A DNA stretch of 64,000 bases from Stappia stellulata (GTDB taxonomy: Bacteria; Pseudomonadota; Alphaproteobacteria; Rhizobiales; Stappiaceae): the NCBI RefSeq assembly GCF_020176715.1, contig NZ_JAIVMF010000016.1:1-64000 (forward strand). Direction: 5' to 3'. The position numbers were made by a program, and so were the translations under genes. Within the stretch, counting starts at the first letter, position 1, and every line of letters begins with the position of its first letter. The notes beneath the pieces are model-generated. The model saw only the letters and a program-made list of their open reading frames with translations, was not told where the DNA came from and searched no databases. This document shows positions 43,541-53,427 of the stretch, piece after piece.

Positions 43541-44935
43541 ATGGCTGCCGACCATTCGATCGGGACGCCGGAACAATTGCGGGATCCGGACTACACGCCG
43601 CCGCTGGCAACGGCCTTGCCGCTCGGCATCCAGCATGTGCTGGCCATGTTCGTCAGCAACATCACGCCGGCGATCATCGTTGCCGGCGCCGCCGGCTTCG
43701 GCTTCGGCACGCCGGGCGTCTTCGATTTGATTTACATGATCCAGATGTCGCTGCTTTTCGCCGGCATCGCGACGCTGTTCCAGACCATCGGCATGGGGCC
43801 TGTGGGGGCGCGCCTGCCGGTGGTGCAGGGCACGAGTTTCGCCTTCCTGCCGATCATGATCCCGCTCGTCGCCGGCAAGGGCGTCGACGCCATGGCCGCG
43901 CTGATGGGCGGCGTGATCATCGGCGGCCTGTTCCACGCAACGCTCGGCACGGTCATTCGCCGCATCCGCTTCGCTCTGCCGCCGCTGGTGACCGGCCTTG
44001 TCGTGCTGATGATCGGCCTGGCGCTCGTCAAGGTCGGCATCCAGTATGCCGCCGGCGGCGTTCCGGCGATGGGCAAGCCCGAATTCGGCAGCGCGCAGAA
44101 CTGGTTCGTGGCGCTGGTCGTGGTCGTGGTGACGCTTGGCCTGAAGTTCTTCACCCGCGGCATGTGGTCGGTCGCAGCCGTTTTGATCGGCCTTGTCGCC
44201 GGCTATGCGCTGGCCTTCGCGCTCGGCATGGTGAGCTTCGCCAATGTCGGCCGCGCGGCCTGGTTCATGGTGCCCGATCCCTTCCACTTCGGCTTCGCCT
44301 TCGACTGGGCGGCGGTGATCGGCTTCGGCCTGATGGGCGTGGTCTCGGCGATCGAGACGGTGGGCGACATCTCCGGCATCGCCAAGGGCGGCGCCGGCCG
44401 CGAGGCAAGCGACCGGGAAATCGCCGGCGCGACCTATGCCGACGGTCTGGGAACCGCGGTGGCCGGTCTGTTCGGCGGCCTGCCGAACACCTCCTTCAGC
44501 CAGAACGTCGGCCTGATCGCCATGACCGGGGTGATGAGCCGGCATGTGGTCACATTGGGCGCGCTGTTCCTGATCGTCTGCGGGCTGGTGCCCAAGGTCG
44601 GGGCGATCATCTCGACGGTGCCGATCGAGGTGCTGGGCGGCGGCGTCATCGTGATGTTCGGCATGGTCGCGGCCGCCGGCGTGTCGATGCTGGCCGATGT
44701 CGCCTGGAACCGCCGCAACATGGTGATCTTCGCCGTGTCACTGTCGGTCGGGCTCGGGCTGCAGCTCGTTCCGGAAGCGCTTCAGCACCTGCCGTCGACG
44801 CTCAAGATCCTGCTGACCACCGGCCTGCTGCCGGCGGCGGGGCTTGCCATCGTGCTCAATCTGGTCCTGCCCGACGAACTCAGCGCCGAGCAGACGGAAG
44901 AGATTTCCGGCGGCATGAGCGGTCACGCGAAGTAG
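43541..44935 (+). CDS. NCS2-family urate/xanthine permease
   Basis: 464 residues with about 14 TM helices. The NCS2 signature is present: GIQHVLAMFVSNITPAIIV in helix 1, PVVQGTSFAFLP, FGLMGVVSAIETVGDISGIA, and GLFGGLPNTSFSQNVGLIAMT. The QGTSFAF and NTSFSQNVG motifs fit purine members such as UacT or UapA. It imports urate or xanthine by proton symport. GAAGGAGA precedes the ATG. The position after alc assigns it to purine use, though a terminator separates the transcripts. Confidence 0.93.
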   Translation: MAADHSIGTPEQLRDPDYTPPLATALPLGIQHVLAMFVSNITPAIIVAGAAGFGFGTPGVFDLIYMIQMSLLFAGIATLFQTIGMGPVGARLPVVQGTSFAFLPIMIPLVAGKGVDAMAALMGGVIIGGLFHATLGTVIRRIRFALPPLVTGLVVLMIGLALVKVGIQYAAGGVPAMGKPEFGSAQNWFVALVVVVVTLGLKFFTRGMWSVAAVLIGLVAGYALAFALGMVSFANVGRAAWFMVPDPFHFGFAFDWAAVIGFGLMGVVSAIETVGDISGIAKGGAGREASDREIAGATYADGLGTAVAGLFGGLPNTSFSQNVGLIAMTGVMSRHVVTLGALFLIVCGLVPKVGAIISTVPIEVLGGGVIVMFGMVAAAGVSMLADVAWNRRNMVIFAVSLSVGLGLQLVPEALQHLPSTLKILLTTGLLPAAGLAIVLNLVLPDELSAEQTEEISGGMSGHAK

Positions 44936-44977
44936 AGCGTTTTCTCGCCCGCCGCGCCGGTTGCCGGGCCCGTTGGC

Positions 44978-46936
44978 TCAGCGGCCGGTGTGGCGGGTGA
45001 GATGCAGTTGCACGACGAACATCGCCCAGACGATGTTGGCGCGACGCTTGTCGCCGGCACGGAAATCGTCCCAGAACAGCCGCACCAGCGCCGGATCGAG
45101 CACATCGACGCGGGCGAGCGTTTCGGCTGAAAACATCTCTTCGGCCAGCGGCTTCAGCGGTCCCTTCAGCCAGGCCGCACCCGGAATGCCGAAGCCGCGC
45201 TTCGGCCGGTCCCACAGGCTTGCCGGCACATAGCGGTCGAGCACCGCCTTGAGAATGCCCTTGCGCGTTCCGCCCAGCGTGCGGATCTCGTCCGGCAGGG
45301 ACAGCGCGAAGCGCACCACCGCCGGATCGAGGAAGGGAATGCGCGTCTCCAGAGAGTGCGCCATCGCCGCCCGGTCGACCTTCACCAGAATGTCGTCGGG
45401 CAGATAGTGGACCAGATCGAGGAAACTTGCCTGTTCCAGCGCGCTCCAGCCCGTCTCGGCTGCGACCCGTTCCAGGTCGGGATGGGTCTCGCGCTGCGTT
45501 CCGGGCACGAGACGATGGGCGGTGTCGAGCAGCGTGAACTTGCGCTCATAGGCCTCGACCGCCGAGGCGGTGGCGAAGCGGGCGTGCTTTTCCTCAAGCC
45601 GCAGCCGGAGGCTGGCCGGGCTGCGCGATCCGATCCGCGCCAGCCCGAGCCGTTCGGCCGGGGCAACGAGGCCGGCGATCTGCGCCGCCGCATAGCCGCG
45701 CTGCAGCGCGCGTCCGATCCGTGCGCCCGCCGACCCGCTCCAGTTGCGGGCGATGGAGTGATAGCGGCCGTAGCCGGCGAAAAGCTCGTCCGCCGCGTCG
45801 CCCGAAAGGCTCACGGTGACCTTGGTCCGCGCGAAGCGGGAGATCAGATAGGTCGGCAGTTGCGAGGGGTCGGCGAAGGGCTCGTCGTAGATCTCCGGCA
45901 TTGTCTCGACCAGATCGCGGGCCTCGTCGCCGGAAAGATAGATCTCATTGTGGCTGGTGCCGAGATGGGTCGCGACGGATTTTGCGAACTCCGCCTCGTT
46001 GGTCGCCTTGTCGTGAAAGCCGAGGGTGAAGGTTTCCACCGGCGTCGCGCTCAGCGACTGCATCATCGCGGCGATGGTGGAGGAATCGATCCCGCCCGAC
46101 AGGAAGGCGCCGAGCGGCACGTCTGAAATCATCTGGCGTGCGACGGAGGCGCGCAGCAGGTTGTCGAGATGTTCGACCGCCTCCGCGCCGGTGCCGGCGA
46201 AGCGTGCCGCGCGGGCGCTGCGCGCTTCCGCGAAACTGTCCCAGAAGCGGTCGACCCGCCAGCTGTCCGGCGTCATCGCGCCGGCCGAGACGGTCACGCA
46301 GCTGCCCGGCGCCAGCTTGACGACGCCCTCATAGGCGGTGCGCGGGGCCGGGATGTAGCCGTGGCGCAGGCACTGGGCGATGGCCTGGCGATCGACCCGC
46401 CCCTGCCAGCGCGGATGGCGCATCAGCGCCTTCAGCTCCGAGGCAAAGGCGATCTCGCCGTCGAGGCTCGCCACATGCAGCGGCTTTTCGCCGAAGCGGT
46501 CGCGGGCAAGCGTCAGGCTTTTGGTCTCGCGGTCCCAGAGCGCCAGCGCGAACATGCCGTTGGCGCGGCGAAGCGTTTCCGCCAGGCCCCAGCGGGCGAT
46601 GCCGGCGAGCAGCACTTCGGTGTCTGAATGGCCCTGCCAGGCGGGTGCGGCGCCGAGCTCTTCCAGCTCCTCGCGCATCTCCAGGTAATTGTAGATCTCG
46701 CCGTTGTAGGAGAGCGTGTAGCGCCCGCAGGGGGATTGCATCGGCTGCGCGCCGGCCGCGCTCACGTCGATGATCGAAAGTCGCCGGTGGGCGAGGACGA
46801 TGCCGGCAGCGGCGTCGCGCCACAGGCCGGCGGCATCGGGGCCGCGATGCGTCAGCGCATCGCGCAGGGCTGTGGCCACGCCCTCGTCGGCCTCGCTTGC
46901 GCCATCCGGTTTGAAGAGGCCGGCGATGCCGCACAT
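44978..46936 (-). CDS. asnB: Asparagine synthase (glutamine-hydrolysing), polysaccharide-locus type
   Basis: 652 residues. The Ntn-type glutaminase starts at C2 (MCGIAGLFKP), with THRGPDAAGL, SYNGEIYNY and the GHSDTE motif. The synthetase domain has the PP-loop LSGGIDSSTIAAM and VSLSGDAADELFAGYGRYH. Paralogues of this 600-650-residue class commonly sit in surface polysaccharide loci and may amidate sugars rather than aspartate. Glycosyltransferases lie within 10 kb. Which substrate it uses cannot be told. Confidence 0.9.
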   Translation of the reverse strand: MCGIAGLFKPDGASEADEGVATALRDALTHRGPDAAGLWRDAAAGIVLAHRRLSIIDVSAAGAQPMQSPCGRYTLSYNGEIYNYLEMREELEELGAAPAWQGHSDTEVLLAGIARWGLAETLRRANGMFALALWDRETKSLTLARDRFGEKPLHVASLDGEIAFASELKALMRHPRWQGRVDRQAIAQCLRHGYIPAPRTAYEGVVKLAPGSCVTVSAGAMTPDSWRVDRFWDSFAEARSARAARFAGTGAEAVEHLDNLLRASVARQMISDVPLGAFLSGGIDSSTIAAMMQSLSATPVETFTLGFHDKATNEAEFAKSVATHLGTSHNEIYLSGDEARDLVETMPEIYDEPFADPSQLPTYLISRFARTKVTVSLSGDAADELFAGYGRYHSIARNWSGSAGARIGRALQRGYAAAQIAGLVAPAERLGLARIGSRSPASLRLRLEEKHARFATASAVEAYERKFTLLDTAHRLVPGTQRETHPDLERVAAETGWSALEQASFLDLVHYLPDDILVKVDRAAMAHSLETRIPFLDPAVVRFALSLPDEIRTLGGTRKGILKAVLDRYVPASLWDRPKRGFGIPGAAWLKGPLKPLAEEMFSAETLARVDVLDPALVRLFWDDFRAGDKRRANIVWAMFVVQLHLTRHTGR

Positions 46937-47065
46937 GTCGCGCTCCGTCTTGGCTGATCGATCGTGGCGGTTGCGCCGGTGCGCGGTCCCGCAAGGCGTT
47001 TCCCTTAGACCGAAATCGCGTGTTTGCGAAGAGGCAAGACGGATGCGGCGGGCAGGCGGATGCGG

Positions 47066-47815
47066 TTACTGCGCGGCGTCGGCGAGGGCGGTGCGGTCGT
47101 TGGCGTGGCCGATCCAGTGATCGAGGAAGGCGTCGAGCCAGGCCTTGACGGCGGGGTCGAAGACGAAGCGCCCGGCGAAATGGTCGCGCCGGGAGCGGGC
47201 GCCGGGAAGCTCCATGCGCGGGGCCGCGCGCGTCGTCCAGCGCACCATCATGTGGTAGGTCAGCTCCGGGTGGAACTGGATGCCGTAGGCGGCCGGGCCA
47301 TAGCGCATGGCCTGGTTGGGATAGGCGTCGCCGCGCGCCAGAAGCTCCGCGCCGACCGGCAGCTCGAAGCCTTCGCGGTGCCACTGGTAGACCTTGGTCG
47401 GCCAGGGCAGCAGCTCCTTGCCGGTTTCCGTCGGATGCAGGTCGTAATAGCCGATCTCCACCAGCCCGTCGTGATGGCTGGTGACGCGGGCGCCGAGATG
47501 GCGCGCCATCATCTGCGCGCCCAGACAGATGCCGAGGAAGGGCTTCTTCTCCTTCAGCGGAACCTCGATCCAGTCGGTCTCGCGGTGAATGAACGCATCG
47601 GTGTCATTGGCGCTCATCGGGCCGCCGAAGATCACGGCGCCCTCGTGGTCGTCCAGCGTCTCGGGCAGAAGGTCGCCGAAGCGGGGGCGGCGGATGTCGA
47701 GCGCGAAGCCGCGCTTGATCAGCTCCTGGCCGACCCGGCCCGGCGTCGAGGTTTCCTGATGAAGAACGATCAGGACCTTGGGACGGCCCTGCATCTCTTT
47801 GGGATCAATGATCAT
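47066..47815 (-). CDS. Class I glutamine amidotransferase (GuaA-like domain protein)
   Basis: 249 residues from ATG 47815 (TTG 47821 possible). The catalytic triad is visible: C97 in FLGICLGAQMMA, and the HPE in GIQFHPELTYHMM. There is no synthetase domain, so it is a free amidotransferase or gamma-glutamyl hydrolase-like protein, of the group often annotated as GMP synthase-like. Such enzymes may work on gamma-glutamyl compounds. It ends 130 nt downstream of asnB's start on the same strand, so cotranscription is possible. Confidence 0.85.
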   Translation of the reverse strand: MIIDPKEMQGRPKVLIVLHQETSTPGRVGQELIKRGFALDIRRPRFGDLLPETLDDHEGAVIFGGPMSANDTDAFIHRETDWIEVPLKEKKPFLGICLGAQMMARHLGARVTSHHDGLVEIGYYDLHPTETGKELLPWPTKVYQWHREGFELPVGAELLARGDAYPNQAMRYGPAAYGIQFHPELTYHMMVRWTTRAAPRMELPGARSRRDHFAGRFVFDPAVKAWLDAFLDHWIGHANDRTALADAAQ

Positions 47816-47884
47816 GGCCAAAGTCTATCGTGCGTCGCACCACCGCGTCGACCCTTGGCGCCGCGAAAGCGCTGCGGATCGCGG

Positions 47885-48367
47885 TCACGAAAGCTCGTCT
47901 CCGCCGTCCTGGTCGGTGTCGCCGGCGACCTTGCGGCGCAGCGCCAGCCTGTCGCGGGAGGAGATGCCGAGCAGCTCGGCCACCCGCCAGATCGTGTTGT
48001 CCTCGAACTCGTGAACGATGCCGTCGGCATAGACGAGCTGCCACATCATCTCCAGGATCTTCAGCCGCTCGTCGATGTCCAGACTGCGCTTCAGGACGGA
48101 GGTGAAGCCGTAGAGGTCGACCGCCTCGTTGTCGCGGCGCGTCGCCGCCTTGATCAGGTCGGCGGTCATCTCCGGCGTCAGCTGGTAGTGATGCTTGAGG
48201 ACGTCGCTGAGCGCGGCGCGTTCGGCATCGTCGACCACGCCATCGACGGAGATGATGTGCACCAGGAGTGCCGCCGCCGCCAGACGGTGGTCGTCCTCGG
48301 CGAATTTCAGCTTGTCGTCCTCGCCGGTGACGGCATTCTTCAAAAAGCTCTTCAAGGCCTGAAACAT
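47885..48367 (-). CDS. TerB-like (tellurite-resistance-fold) protein
   Basis: 160 residues. A helical protein with the TerB/COG4103 pattern: AAAALLVHIISVDGVVDDAER, then ILEMMWQLVYADGIVHEFEDN and WRVAELLGIS. Two DG-containing acidic loops (VDGVVDD, ADGIVHE) probably bind metal. Despite the family name, small stand-alone TerB proteins have no proven tellurite role. It is cytoplasmic and separated from the amidotransferase by 69 nt. Confidence 0.87.
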   Translation of the reverse strand: MFQALKSFLKNAVTGEDDKLKFAEDDHRLAAAALLVHIISVDGVVDDAERAALSDVLKHHYQLTPEMTADLIKAATRRDNEAVDLYGFTSVLKRSLDIDERLKILEMMWQLVYADGIVHEFEDNTIWRVAELLGISSRDRLALRRKVAGDTDQDGGDELS

Positions 48368-48615
48368 GCGCCCTCCTTGCGCCGGTACGCGCGCGCGGGC
48401 CACACTGTTCCTGCGGTCCGCGCCGTCTGTTGCCGTGCAGCATCGGAAATTGTCGCGCGATTGTCCATGGCGCCGTTCCGCTCGACAGCGCCGCGTCCGG
48501 CGGCGGCCCGGGACGAGGCTTTCCAGACCGCCGTGACATGCCGTGCGCATCGGTCATGCTGCGGCCACGCTTTGCCGTACACTGCGGCTGATTCGCATTT
48601 TCTGGGGAGACCGGT

Positions 48616-51492
48616 TTGAAACGGGTCATCGTCGGGCTGTTGAGCCTGTTTTTCCTTCTCGCCCTCGTGGTCCTAATCGTGCCGCTGCTGCTGCCGAAGG
48701 AGGCCATTCGTGCCGAGCTGATCTCGCGCATCGAGGCGAGCACCGGCTGGCGGCTCAGGCTCGACGGGCCGGTGAGCCTGTCGCTGCTGCCCGGCTTCCG
48801 CATGACGGCGGAGGACGTCGGCATCGCCGGCGCTGCCGGCGCCGACGGCGTGGAGTTCGCGCGGGCGGCCGAAATCGATTTCGGCCTCGCCTGGGGCGGC
48901 CTGTTCGGCGGCGACATCCGTCTCACCCATGTGACTCTCGATCAGCCGGTGATCCTGGCCGAGATCGGCCCCGACGGCAGCACGAGTTGGTCGCCGCGCC
49001 GCGCCTTTCCCGTCGACCGCTGGACCTCCGCGACCCAGGCGATCTCCGAGACCAACGGCGATGCCGCGCCGGTCGCCGCCGCACCGGCGCCGGCTGCTGC
49101 GCCTGCGGCATCGTCGGGCGAGCCGTTCCTGGCGCGCATCGGCATCGACCGGCTGACCATCAGCGACGGCCAGGTCATCTATGACGACCGGCGCAGCGGA
49201 TTGCGCCACACGGTCGAGGACGTCAACCTGACCCTTGGCCTGCCCTCGCTTGCCGGGCCGCTCGAAATCGACGGTTCCGTGGGCTACCGCGACCTCACGG
49301 TGGAGCTGGCCGGCGCGCTGTCCTCGCCGCTTGCGCTCGGCAACGGCGGCAGCAGCGCGGTCGACCTGACGGTCTCCGCCGCCGGGGCGCAGCTCACCGT
49401 CGAAGGCGACCTCGCGCCCGCGGCGACAAGCTCCCTGCGGCTCGGGGCGCGCGGAGAGGGGCTCACCGATCTTTTCGCCGGCCTGCAGCTGCCGCTGGCG
49501 CGCGATCCCGGACCCTACAGCCTGGCGTCCGATCTTTCGGTCTCCGCCCAAAGCGTCGACATCGCCACGCTCACCCTGCAGCTTGCCGGCGGCGAGATGC
49601 GCGGGCAGGGCACGATCCGGCTCGACGGACCGGCGCCGCAGATCTCCGCGGATCTCATCCTGTCCGATCTCGGCCTGTCGCAGGTGCTGATCCTCGCCGG
49701 ACGCGAGGAGCGGGCCCGCGGCACGCTCGGCGGCGAGATCGCCCTTGCCACGGCCGGCACGGACATGGCGACGCTGATCGGCGGGCTCGACATTTCCGGG
49801 CGGCTGACGCTGACCGGCGGTGGCATCGAAGATCTGCCGGTGCCGGCGCCCATCGGCGACGATCCGGAGGCCCGGCGCATCGACGACCTGGCGCTCGCCC
49901 TCGATTTCGCCGGCCTCGACGGTCCTGTGGCGCTGTCGGGCGGCTTTGCCTGGCGCGGCGAGACGTTTCGCGTGGGCGGCGGGGCGACGCCGTCGCTGCT
50001 GATGACCGGTCTCCCCGCACCGGTGAAGGTGGAAATCGCAGGGTCGCGGCTCAGCACCGGCTTCGAGGGGGCGCTGTCGCCCTCCGGCGCGCTGGATGGC
50101 GGCGTCTTCCTGGAAACCGGCGACCTGCGCGCCCTGGCCGCATGGCTCGGCACGCCCTTGCCCGAAGGCGGCGGCCTGCGGGCGTTTTCCTTCTCCGGGG
50201 ATCTGGAGGCCGCACCCGGACTGGTGCGGTTCAGCGACGCCGCATTGCGGCTTGACGACATCGAGGGGCGCGGACGCGGCGAGGTCTCCTTCGGCGGCGT
50301 TCGCCCGCGCGTCAGCGCGACGCTGGCGCTGAGCCGCCTCGGGCTCGACCCCTATCTCGGCGGCGGCGCGTCCGGCGGTGAGCGGGTGCCCGGCGGCGGC
50401 AATGGCGGCGGCGATGGCGGCTGGTCGCGCGAGCCGCTCGACCTTGCCGGGCTGAAGGCGCTCGACGCAAATCTCGACCTCAGCGCCGAGACGATTTCGG
50501 CAAGCGGCGTCGAGATCGGCCGCAGCCGGCTGCAGGTCGAGCTTGCGGGCGGACGCCTCACCGCCGAGCTCGCCGAAATGCAGCTCTACGAGGGCGCGGG
50601 ACGCGCCACGCTGGTGCTCGACGGCTCGGGATCGATGCCGCAGGTGCGGGTCACGGGCGCGCTTGAGAATGTGAGCGCGCGTCCCTTCCTGACCGCGCTG
50701 GCGGATTTCGACTGGATCCAGGGGCGGGTCGCCGCCTCGATGGATCTTGCCGCGCAAGGCGCAAGCGAAGCGGATCTCGTCTCCGCGCTCGCCGGCCAGG
50801 CCCGGTTCGATTTCTCCAATGGCGCGATCCTCGGCCTCAACATTCCGAAGATGGTGCGCGGCCTGACCGTCGACACGCTGCTCGGCTGGTCGGAAAACCC
50901 GGCGCAGCAGACGGACTTCTCGGTGCTTGCGGCAAGCTTTGCGGTGGAGAACGGGATCGCGCGGTCGGATGATCTGGAGATGGTCGGTCCGCTGGTGCGT
51001 CTCACCGGCGCGGGCACGGTCGACATGCCGCAAAAGACGCTCGACTGGCGGCTGGAGCCGCGCGTGGTCGCCGATCTCGGCGGGGCGCCGCCGGTGCCGC
51101 GCGACAAGGGCGAGGCGCGCGAGCTGGAAGGCCTCGGCGTGCCGGTGATCGTGCGCGGGTCCTGGGGCCGGCCGCAGATTTATCCGGACATCAAGGGCAT
51201 TCTCGACAATCCGCAGGCGGCGCTGAAACAGCTCGAAAGCCTCGGCGGCGGGTTGTTCAAGGGCGTCAGCGAGGCGGTGCCGGCCGGAAATCTCGGCGAG
51301 GTCGCCAACGAGGCGCTCAAGCGCGCCACCGGCGGCAACACCCAGATCGACGTGCAGAAGGTGCTCGACGGCGAGGTCGACGACAAGGAGGTGCTGGACG
51401 CGGTGGAGCAGGGCTTCGGCCTGCCGTCCGGCTTCCTCGGCTCCTTCGGTCTTGGACAGAAGAAGCAGGAGGATCAGCCGCCGGCGCAATAG
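48616..51492 (+). CDS. AsmA-family protein
   Basis: 958 residues. One N-terminal TM segment (VIVGLLSLFFLLALVVLIVP) precedes an AsmA-like N domain (LISRIEASTGWRLRLDGPVS, LPGFRMTAEDVGI), a long beta-rich groove region and a C-terminal AsmA_2 segment containing GLNIPKMVRGLTVDTL and LTGAGTVDMPQKTLDWRLEP. A Gly-rich linker lies near residue 590. AsmA-like proteins span the periplasm and belong to the bridge-like lipid-transfer group with YhdP and TamB. Divergent from terB. It is full length. Confidence 0.92.
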   Translation: MKRVIVGLLSLFFLLALVVLIVPLLLPKEAIRAELISRIEASTGWRLRLDGPVSLSLLPGFRMTAEDVGIAGAAGADGVEFARAAEIDFGLAWGGLFGGDIRLTHVTLDQPVILAEIGPDGSTSWSPRRAFPVDRWTSATQAISETNGDAAPVAAAPAPAAAPAASSGEPFLARIGIDRLTISDGQVIYDDRRSGLRHTVEDVNLTLGLPSLAGPLEIDGSVGYRDLTVELAGALSSPLALGNGGSSAVDLTVSAAGAQLTVEGDLAPAATSSLRLGARGEGLTDLFAGLQLPLARDPGPYSLASDLSVSAQSVDIATLTLQLAGGEMRGQGTIRLDGPAPQISADLILSDLGLSQVLILAGREERARGTLGGEIALATAGTDMATLIGGLDISGRLTLTGGGIEDLPVPAPIGDDPEARRIDDLALALDFAGLDGPVALSGGFAWRGETFRVGGGATPSLLMTGLPAPVKVEIAGSRLSTGFEGALSPSGALDGGVFLETGDLRALAAWLGTPLPEGGGLRAFSFSGDLEAAPGLVRFSDAALRLDDIEGRGRGEVSFGGVRPRVSATLALSRLGLDPYLGGGASGGERVPGGGNGGGDGGWSREPLDLAGLKALDANLDLSAETISASGVEIGRSRLQVELAGGRLTAELAEMQLYEGAGRATLVLDGSGSMPQVRVTGALENVSARPFLTALADFDWIQGRVAASMDLAAQGASEADLVSALAGQARFDFSNGAILGLNIPKMVRGLTVDTLLGWSENPAQQTDFSVLAASFAVENGIARSDDLEMVGPLVRLTGAGTVDMPQKTLDWRLEPRVVADLGGAPPVPRDKGEARELEGLGVPVIVRGSWGRPQIYPDIKGILDNPQAALKQLESLGGGLFKGVSEAVPAGNLGEVANEALKRATGGNTQIDVQKVLDGEVDDKEVLDAVEQGFGLPSGFLGSFGLGQKKQEDQPPAQ

Positions 51493-51523
51493 GCGTGCGC
51501 GGCCGGGCGCTCCCGTGCCGTCG

Positions 51524-52246
51524 CTAGCGGTAGTTTCCGGAGACGGGCGGCGGCAGGTCGCGGGACATGCGCCTTGTGTATTTCAGTCCGAGCGGGTGGA
51601 AGATATCGCCCAGGATATGGGTCCAGGGCACGGGATAGCGCGACGGCGCGCCGTCGACGATGTCGCCGGGGCGCTCGTGCGGGACGCGCGCGGGGTGGCG
51701 TTCCAGCTCGGGAAGCAGGCGGTCGAGCCGGCGGTTCATCTCCTGCCACCATTCCTCGACGAAGGGCGTGCCGGGCTTGCAGATGAAGGAACAGCAGCCG
51801 ATCAGCCGCTTGTGGTTCGCCTGCAGCCACTTGCGGTGGAGATAGGCGCCGGCACGGCGCGGTGCGGACAGCCCAAGATCCTTCGACGAGGTGTACATGT
51901 TGGAAACGGAACCGGGCGTATGTTCCCGGTAGCCGATGGCCCAGAGGTCCGGGCTTGCCGCCAGACGGTCGAAATAGGGCGTCCAGTCGTGGTGATTGGG
52001 CTTGATGTCGGCATAGCCGCCGCCCTGGTGGCGCATGGCGTAGCAGCGCAGGTAGTCCGAGCGATGCGCGAGATTGAGGTGGCGGTAGGCAGGATGCAGA
52101 TCCGCCGCCGGCACCAGATCGCCGACCCTGTCGGCGGTGATCAGGACGACCTCGCAGCCGGACTGCGCGCGCAGCGAGGCAATGCCGCGCTTGCGGTTCT
52201 CGCTCATCTCGTTGGTGCCGGTCCAGAAACAGAAGATGCGGTTCAT
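51524..52246 (-). CDS. Glycosyltransferase-like protein, capsular-synthesis (DXD) type
   Basis: 240 residues from ATG 52246. It starts RIFCFWTGTNEMSENRKRGI, like other Caps_synth/Gly_transf_sug proteins. The conserved NLAHRSDYLRCYAMRHQGGGYADI segment (read as SDYLRCY and GGGYADIK) is the nucleotide-sugar/DXD-like region: here A-D-I replaces the usual D-x-D. It ends with WTHILGDIFHPLGLKY. It probably adds a sugar to a surface glycan. It is convergent with the AsmA gene and divergent from the GT2 genes. Confidence 0.8.
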   Translation of the reverse strand: MNRIFCFWTGTNEMSENRKRGIASLRAQSGCEVVLITADRVGDLVPAADLHPAYRHLNLAHRSDYLRCYAMRHQGGGYADIKPNHHDWTPYFDRLAASPDLWAIGYREHTPGSVSNMYTSSKDLGLSAPRRAGAYLHRKWLQANHKRLIGCCSFICKPGTPFVEEWWQEMNRRLDRLLPELERHPARVPHERPGDIVDGAPSRYPVPWTHILGDIFHPLGLKYTRRMSRDLPPPVSGNYR

Positions 52247-52458
52247 CCGCCCAAGCCTCTTCAAGGGGCCCTGCCCGAAACGCCGCGCCCGCATCGGACA
52301 GGGCGTCGCTGCCGCATCCGTAGTTCTTTCAATCCCCCAATTTGCGCCGGAGCGCAACTTCAGGACTTCCGCAAGGTGAATGCAGGCTGGCACCCTCCGG
52401 CCGATTGTGCGACATCAACGCCTGCGCAAGCTTTGCCGATAGCTCGGAGGTGTCGTCG

Positions 52459-53427
52459 GTGACGGACATGCCTGACATCTGTGTCGCCATCTGCACCTGC
52501 GACCGGCCGGCCGGGCTCGAAAGCCTGCTCGACGGTCTCGCCCGGCAGCAGGGCGGCCTGCGGTTTCAGGTGGTGGTCGTGGACAATGGGACGCTCAGCG
52601 CGCAGGGCGTGGCGCTCGAGCGCGCGGCCGCCGGCGCCCTGTCGCTAACCTATGTCCGGCTGCAGGAACGCGGCCTCGTCGCCGCCCGCAATCGCTCGCT
52701 GGCGCTTGCCTGCGAGAGCGGCGCGCCCTGGATCGCCTGTCTCGACGATGACGAGGTGCCAAGCGAGACCTGGCTGTCCGCGCTGCATGGGCGTGCGCGC
52801 GAAACCGGCGCCGATCTCGTCTACGGGCCGGTCCTGCCCGATTTCGAGGTGTCGCCGCCGCGCTGGGCCGTTGCCGGCGGGTTCTTCGTCAAGACGGGCG
52901 AGATCGCCTGTTCCAGCAATCTGCTGCTGCGAACCGCCTTGCTGGGCGAGGACCCGCGCGACTGGTACCAGCCGGCCTTCGGCGCGATCGGCGGCGAGGA
53001 CCGGGAGTTCCTGGCCCGGCTCGAGCAAGGTGGCGCAAGGGCCGCGACGGCGGATGACGCTCTGGTGCGGGAGCATGTTCCCGCCGCGCGGCTGCGGCTA
53101 GGCTACATGTTCCAGCGTGGCCTCAGGGACGGTTATGCCGAGGCGACATTGTTGCGCCAGACGTCGGAAGCGCTGGCCCGGCTCGGCCTGTCGGCCCTGG
53201 GCGTTGCAGCGAAGAAATCCGGCTTCCTGCTCTATCACCTGGTTTCAAGCCTTGCCTCCTCCGCCCATTTCGCCAGCGCTCTCGCTGACCTTGGAACCAT
53301 TTGCGGCATCGCGATGTGCCTGTCCGGCCACCGCCGGCGGTTCTACGGCGCAAGCGGCGATCCGGCCGGAGACGATGGCGAGGCGGCCGCCGGATGCGCG
53401 CCCCTGTCCGACCGGGCCCGGCCATGA
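52459..53427 (+). CDS. Family 2 glycosyltransferase
   Basis: 322 residues from GTG 52459, which has GGAGG 8 nt upstream (52446-52450). The ATG at 52468 and a longer frame from 52342 are alternatives. The GT-A fold has VAICTCDRPAGLESLLDGL, VVVDNG, RNRSLALA and the acidic metal motif CLDDDEVP. Later GGEDREFLARLEQGGARAA is the family's catalytic ED-type loop. The C-terminal portion is partly hydrophobic. It overlaps the next gene by ATGA and is its paralogue. Confidence 0.88.
   Translation: MTDMPDICVAICTCDRPAGLESLLDGLARQQGGLRFQVVVVDNGTLSAQGVALERAAAGALSLTYVRLQERGLVAARNRSLALACESGAPWIACLDDDEVPSETWLSALHGRARETGADLVYGPVLPDFEVSPPRWAVAGGFFVKTGEIACSSNLLLRTALLGEDPRDWYQPAFGAIGGEDREFLARLEQGGARAATADDALVREHVPAARLRLGYMFQRGLRDGYAEATLLRQTSEALARLGLSALGVAAKKSGFLLYHLVSSLASSAHFASALADLGTICGIAMCLSGHRRRFYGASGDPAGDDGEAAAGCAPLSDRARP

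Noticed and set aside
48673-51489. A 938-residue minus-strand open frame
   Set aside because: Antisense shadow of the AsmA-like gene, with repetitive charged composition and no family motif.
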